Source: Uranotaenia lowii (taxonomy: Eukaryota > Arthropoda > Insecta > Diptera > Culicidae). From it: 64,000 nt of DNA. Location: assembly GCF_029784155.1 (NCBI RefSeq), contig NC_073693.1:26634002-26698001 (forward strand). Direction: 5' to 3'. Below, piece after piece: positions 59,330-64,000 of the stretch. Position 1 is the first letter of the stretch. Every line of letters begins with the position of its first letter. Below the pieces are notes generated by a model, which saw only the letters and a program-made list of their open reading frames with translations, was not told where the DNA came from and did no database searches. The position numbers were made by a program, and so were the translations under genes.

Positions 59330-60350
59330 AGTTATAGACCCATGGCCGTAGGAACGATGGGAGTCTTGGGGGTTAACACCCCCTACTGTACACTAAAAAC
59401 TTTAAATTATTCATCAAATTTTGACGATTGATAAAGATTTCTCAAGAGTCAGATTGATTGACTTCAGGACTCATGTCAAAACCTTTAAAACTAATCCCAG
59501 GTTAAGACTTCTGCTACAGTTTTTCAAAATTTTCTCACTTGTTGGTCAAAAATGATTTATGAATATTAAATTTTAAAATGAAATCAAGTTTTTTTCAGTG
59601 ATTTTGGTTCAATATTTCCAATACCAAAACTGTATCTCTGTGTTTAGATCCTGTATCCATTTCAACATTTTTGATTTTCGGTTCAAAAACTAGAAATTTG
59701 TAATGAAAACCTGTTTTGAAATCATCGATAGAATTTAATTTTGTACTTCACTAAAAATTTTGTTCATGATTTTCAAAACTCTTATTCACCTCCGATATTC
59801 AGAGGATATCTTTCCGAATATGAAAAAAAAAACCAAGCTGAGTTTATGTTTTATATTCAAGTTAAAAGTTTTGAAATATCAATCTTTTTTATGAATTATT
59901 CAATCAATTAATAACAATGGCGATCCAGAATCATAAACAATGTATAAAATGTATCAAAATTCACATTGAAATTCCGATTCGATTGAAACCCAAAACATCA
60001 GATTTAAAATGATAGATTGATGATTGAGGGCTCTAAAACAAATTTCAATTGTTTGCTTCAATTCTAATCTGCAATCGTATTGTAATGCGGAAACAGATCC
60101 GAATTCAAACTTCAGAATTAAGATTCATTATAATAAATTAAAATTTAGGTTAAGATTCAGCTCGTAAATGAGATCACAATCAAGGAAAATTTTTCAAGAT
60201 AAATATTTTGTTGAGGCAATCAAATTGTCAGAGTTCGCAGGCTTTTAATTTTTCATGATACTTTAATTTCAAAATATAGCATTATTGAGCTTAAAATCAT
60301 AAATACAAAGTTAAATTTGAGTTCGTTTTGGTTGAAAAAATCATCCACAC
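59330..60350 (+). repeat. Dispersed repeat R1, copy near 59.3 kb
   Basis: The start CCATGGCCGTAGGAACGATG, GGGGGTTAACACCCCC, GCTACAGTTTTTCAAAATTT and TCTCACTTGTT match 41,603-41,840 in order and orientation. Later AATTCA/AATCAGATT-rich sequence at 59,930-60,170 resembles 42,260-42,430. Old copy, soft limits, no coding. Confidence 0.55.
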
Positions 60351-61600
60351 ATCCCATAATGAAAAATACTTGTTCAAAAAGAAACATGTAATCCTTCTTT
60401 TAAACTAATTGCAGAGAATTGCTTTTTTTTGTATTGTATAACATTAAATATATTGCAGCTTTTTAAAGAGCAAAATTCAAAACCTCAATTGTGATCAGTG
60501 CCTAAACCTTGAATGTGAATCGAATTTGCGAGAATCTGATTTCTGTCACAAAGTTTAAATCAATTCCTTTTACTTCTAGTTTTTTTTTTAATTTTTATTC
60601 ATGGTCAAAACCTTTGATTGTGCTTAAGTGTTTGATGGATTTGATTTGAACAAAGGTTTAAAAAAAAGCGGTTTCCTTGTTCTTATCGAATAACGCGCTC
60701 AGAATCAAAGGGAGATAAACATTTAAATGATAATTTTTGATAAATTTATTGAATTCGAGCAATTTTAATTGAATCGAATATGTGTGGAAAAAACATTTAA
60801 CCCTTCATTTCATGATTTTCTATTTTTCCTTAAAAATCAATTTAAACAGTTGGAAATGATGAGTACATCAAGAAAATAAAAAATAAAATACGATTTTTCA
60901 CTTTTTCCATACATCAATGGTTGCAAATTTGTTACTTTATGAAACAAAGGGTTAAATAACACTTAGTTTTGTACCAGAAGTAGATTCAATTAGGGAAAAT
61001 CGGTTGGTAAACTTAACTTTATTAGTAAGAGATTCTTATCAAGTTCTTAAAAATTTCCAAAAAGTTTCTTCTTTGTCAATTAACTGACTAGGGTATACAT
61101 CAGCTTTACTGCAACAAATATTTTTATGATTTTCACAAGATGAAAAGAATAGAAGCCTCTTCAAATACCTCATATATGAAAGATTAATAGTTTATTTGTT
61201 AAGTAGTTGAGATTATTGGTTTTGTCATGTCATATTTTTCTCTATATTCATCTCGATTTCCGCACTGTTTTCATGTTTGTGTTTCATTTTTGAAAATTGT
61301 ATCTATTGTTCAGAACGAAATAGAAATCTGTTACTTTTGTGTTGTTTGCAACTAAATATCTTGTACAAATAAGCATGGTCATAATTGTAACCATTATTTT
61401 TTTATTCCAGGATTTTCTTGAGAAATGAAAAATTGTCTCCCTTAATTTAAAAAATCCTTTTGGAGATTACATTTTTATTGTCTTCCTTTCATCATTACTA
61501 TTTGAAGCTTTTAAATCAAAATTTGACATTTTACTCCAACTATGTTTGATTTTAATTTAATGATTAATGGCATTTCGGTGAAGTATACATTCTAATAGAA
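60351..61600. other. AT-rich spacer, nothing recognised
   Basis: Low-GC sequence without frames or termini of note. Confidence 0.4.
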
Positions 61601-61606
61601 AGAATT

Positions 61607-61880
61607 TCAAATGAAAGCAATGAAAATTATAGACGGATAGATTAGATTTGGAAGCATGAAAGGTGTTGAAAATGAGCCAAGAGCGTGATTTGAGAAAACT
61701 TCTTGCCGCACAAGACCATTTGTCCCAAATATGTTTGTGATTTGCACAATGTTATCCAATAACAGTTTCATAAGCCTTTCATTTGGAAGACTCTGATAAG
61801 TTTCTGATTTTGGAAGCCAAACCTCGCCAAATTTGCCAGTTTTCAATTTATTCATTGCAGTTTTGACTACCACAAGTTAT
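61607..61880 (-). CDS. Possible coding remnant of unknown family
   Basis: A minus-strand frame of about 90 codons has a less biased composition than its surroundings: AMNKLKTGKFGEVWLPKSE near its start, RLMKLLLDNIVQITNIFG in the middle, and FSNHALGSFSTPFMLPNL further on. It has no in-frame ATG at its outer end; the first ATG is at the M of AMNKL. It is closed upstream by TAA and downstream by TGA. I do not recognise a family. It could be an exon, a decayed transposon or host gene fragment, or chance. The AT-rich setting makes an 85-90-codon balanced frame mildly unusual. Confidence 0.22.
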
Positions 61881-62680
61881 GGGTACTAAGTTATGACCAA
61901 TTTGAACATTGTAACCATTTCTTTTTTTTATTTAATTCAATATTATAAAATGTATCTTAAACAGTAATATTTAATACTTGGCTCACTGTAAAACTTAAGT
62001 GTTTGATTTTAAAAACAATAAGCCATATTCTTCTTAAGTTAATACCTAATATCGAGGATACCAAAAAAATGAGAAAAATCATAAAATAGCTCACCGGAAT
62101 CTGATTTTGCTGATTTTATATGAGAATTAATGAAAAAGTATTAGCAACCCTAAAGCTTCATTACCTTTTTCACGTTCGTCAAAAAGCTTCAAAATGTTCT
62201 ACAAATTGTTTAACCAACTTGTGAGTTTGGCGCACAAATGTTTGTGTCCATTGTCCATTGTTGCGTGATTTAATTACGATTTTTTTTTAGAAAATTTTCA
62301 CTTTTTCTTAAAGAGTTCCTTACAAATTTAAAGTTTTTTTTATAGTCGACAAAGAATTATCCTTAAACTTTTCCAGTTTTAGATTGGGGGGTGGGGGCTT
62401 GGTTTCAATTAAGTTGAGAAACAAGAGCCACTCTAATATACATACATCGTACATCAAAATGTAGAGTAATATTAAATGTACCTACACTGTTAACACATAT
62501 AAAATCACATTTATAAACATTTTTAACCTTCATTTTAGATTTTGTTTCATGTGTTTGCTTAAAAAAAGCTTAATAGGCAAAAGAGGTAGTTAAACTTATG
62601 CGATAATTTGATAATTTTCAACTGCATGACTGAAATCTCTTGCATATTTGGGTGAAAGCTGAAATAAGTGAAAGAAAATT
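61881..62680. other. AT-rich spacer, nothing recognised
   Basis: Low-GC sequence. A GGGGGGTGGGGG patch at about 62,384-62,396 has no TTAA flank or partner. Confidence 0.4.
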
Positions 62681-63540
62681 TGTTCATAGTTTGATTTCAC
62701 TCCCGCATATTTTGGCTTGACGAAATAAGAAGCCTTTCATTTCTTTTGGGAGGTTATCCGGTAAGAGGCTACAAAACTGTCCAGTACCATTTTTCCCCCT
62801 CGGCCTAATAGTTTCCCGGAGGTTTGAATTCCTGTGAGCAGCACGAGTGAAAACTCCGTCAAGTGGAAAACTAGCCACAGAACGACTAAAGTTGCTGCTG
62901 CATTCCAACTCGATGAGACAGGTCCGTCGTCTTCCTTGCCTAATAGCATCCATTATTAGGAGGTGTGGACCGAAAATGGGAAGAGGGAAGCTGCAGCTAA
63001 CCCACTAACGACACATCATTGCTTCCGGTTTCCGGTTGCTTGCCAGCAGCTTCGCTTTCGGTTCCAAATCTTCAACCCGGTCAGCTAGCTTCCTAGCCAG
63101 CCGAGACGATTTGGATGGGTGCTGAAGAATTTCTGAAAGAATATGTTCGTGTCCTTTTTGGAAAAGTGGATTAGGATGTTTTATGAGATGCTCCCCATGG
63201 TGTGCAATTATGCGACTAACCGCCGTTCGTCGTTGGTTGCATACTTACAGGCGCACACAGATACAAACACACCAACTTTTGGCACCGGATTTCGGGCCAA
63301 AACGGAACAAAGTTGTGGCCAAGGGGTTTCCCATTTGGGTCACAAATGGCACAAATTTAAGCACATCTGGTACAGGTTGAACGCTGATAGTCGTCGAAGG
63401 AAGAGGACTCGAGTAAGAAGAGCAGCAAGATGCTCGTGGAAGCAACGGGATGAGATAATAATTTAAATGAATTTATATCCATCGGATAGAGAACGGTATG
63501 CAGAACAGCAGCAAAGCAGCAGCAGGTTTCGGTACGATCT
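62681..63540. other. Moderate-GC island without a recognisable gene
   Basis: Balanced composition. Frames are 89 codons (62684-62953 minus), 107 codons (63143-63466 plus) and 65-70 codons on both strands; none has a recognisable domain. The plus-strand 107-codon frame ends in an arginine-rich stretch. Noncoding unique sequence is the more likely reading. Confidence 0.4.
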
Positions 63541-64000
63541 TTATTGGTTTAATAATAATGGATGCCAGCTGAGATTTTCGGGAGACGTTGCTTAATAGTT
63601 ATTTCATCATCGCCATCGCTTAAAATTGTTATGAAGCGATGCTCAAGGGTGAAATAAATTTTAACTTTCTATTGCTGCTTAATTCAGCTTACTTGTCTGA
63701 ACTCATCGATTCCTCAGTTTCCCATTTTTCAATTGAAAAAGTTTTTGAAAAATCGCTTTTTGACATAAACCTGGATATTCATTAGATATTGATAAATCAA
63801 TGTGACTTTCATAACAGTTTAATTCAAAGCTTTCGGTTCACTAATCATCAATTAGCATCAAAAAAATCTTACACTGATTTAATTATTAAATCACTTTATC
63901 AAACCTTCATTAGGTTGATTCCAATGCAAACGAAATCATTCCCGCACACAGGTGTTCAATCAAAATGCAGATAGATAAAGCTGCCGAGAGCAAGTAACAA
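63541..64000. other. AT-rich right end of the window
   Basis: A 61-codon frame (63789-63974 plus) is unremarkable; nothing else is seen. Confidence 0.4.

Noticed and set aside
62384..62396. Second G-run TTAA element
   Set aside because: The G-rich patch has no adjacent TTAA and no partner C-run.

Overview
This is AT-rich eukaryotic DNA, most likely an insect and probably a dipteran such as a mosquito. The reasons are a tRNA-derived SINE, a Helitron with the usual 5' leader and CTAG 3' end, small hAT-like and TTAA-type non-autonomous elements, a LINE reverse-transcriptase tail, very long simple satellites, and AT-rich spacers alternating with moderate-GC islands. The species call is inference. 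I find no protein-coding gene I can support; the window looks like a large intergenic or intronic stretch. All very long open frames (up to 1166 codons) are artefacts of satellites whose units happen to lack stop codons.

Satellites. Three arrays share the 9-bp unit ATTTTTGTC: 1-875 and 33.18-35.87 kb in one orientation, and 3.69-7.58 kb in the opposite one. A different satellite with a 13-bp unit (ATGTCATGTCAAA and variants) fills 53.27-57.33 kb. A roughly 260-bp degenerate edge segment of that array recurs 3376 bp further on, so an edge-plus-array block was duplicated. The 9-bp array at 33 kb and the 13-bp array both show higher-order structure on a scale of about 0.8-0.9 kb.

Mobile elements. 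A non-autonomous family has terminal repeats TAAGGTTGCCAGA/TCTGGCAACCTTA. Its copies lie at 18.06, 20.33 (a bare hairpin), 20.66, 21.65, 21.92, 22.3, 25.43, 28.53, 38.34 and 52.22 kb; the best ones have 8-bp target duplications, pointing to a hAT-type element. A Helitron spans 14,378-17,446 and holds a tandem repeat of about 337 bp. A TTAA-flanked element with G-run ends lies at 18,599-19,316. A tRNA-type SINE lies at 47.55-47.74 kb (minus). A composite element at 47,742-50,365 has CCCAAGTAACA ends and units carrying GCCATCTTG/CAAGATGGC palindromes. Another TIR element lies at 42,595-43,527, and a LINE fragment at 58.40-58.70 kb (minus). An old dispersed repeat family, R1, has members near 13, 27, 40-42, 52 and 59-60 kb.

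Unique-looking islands. Moderate-GC stretches lie near 0.98-3.6, 9.2-11.45, 22.5-24.2, 29.4-30.1, 31.1-32.2, 36.4-37.3, 45.3-47.2, 57.33-57.8 and 62.7-63.5 kb. They carry only short open frames without recognisable domains. The most suggestive is 57.33-57.8 kb, where the minus strand carries a CRE, a TATA box, an initiator and a correctly spaced DPE, pointing straight into the 13-bp satellite. This possible satellite-facing promoter and the nested organisation of the 13-bp block are the features I would look at first.
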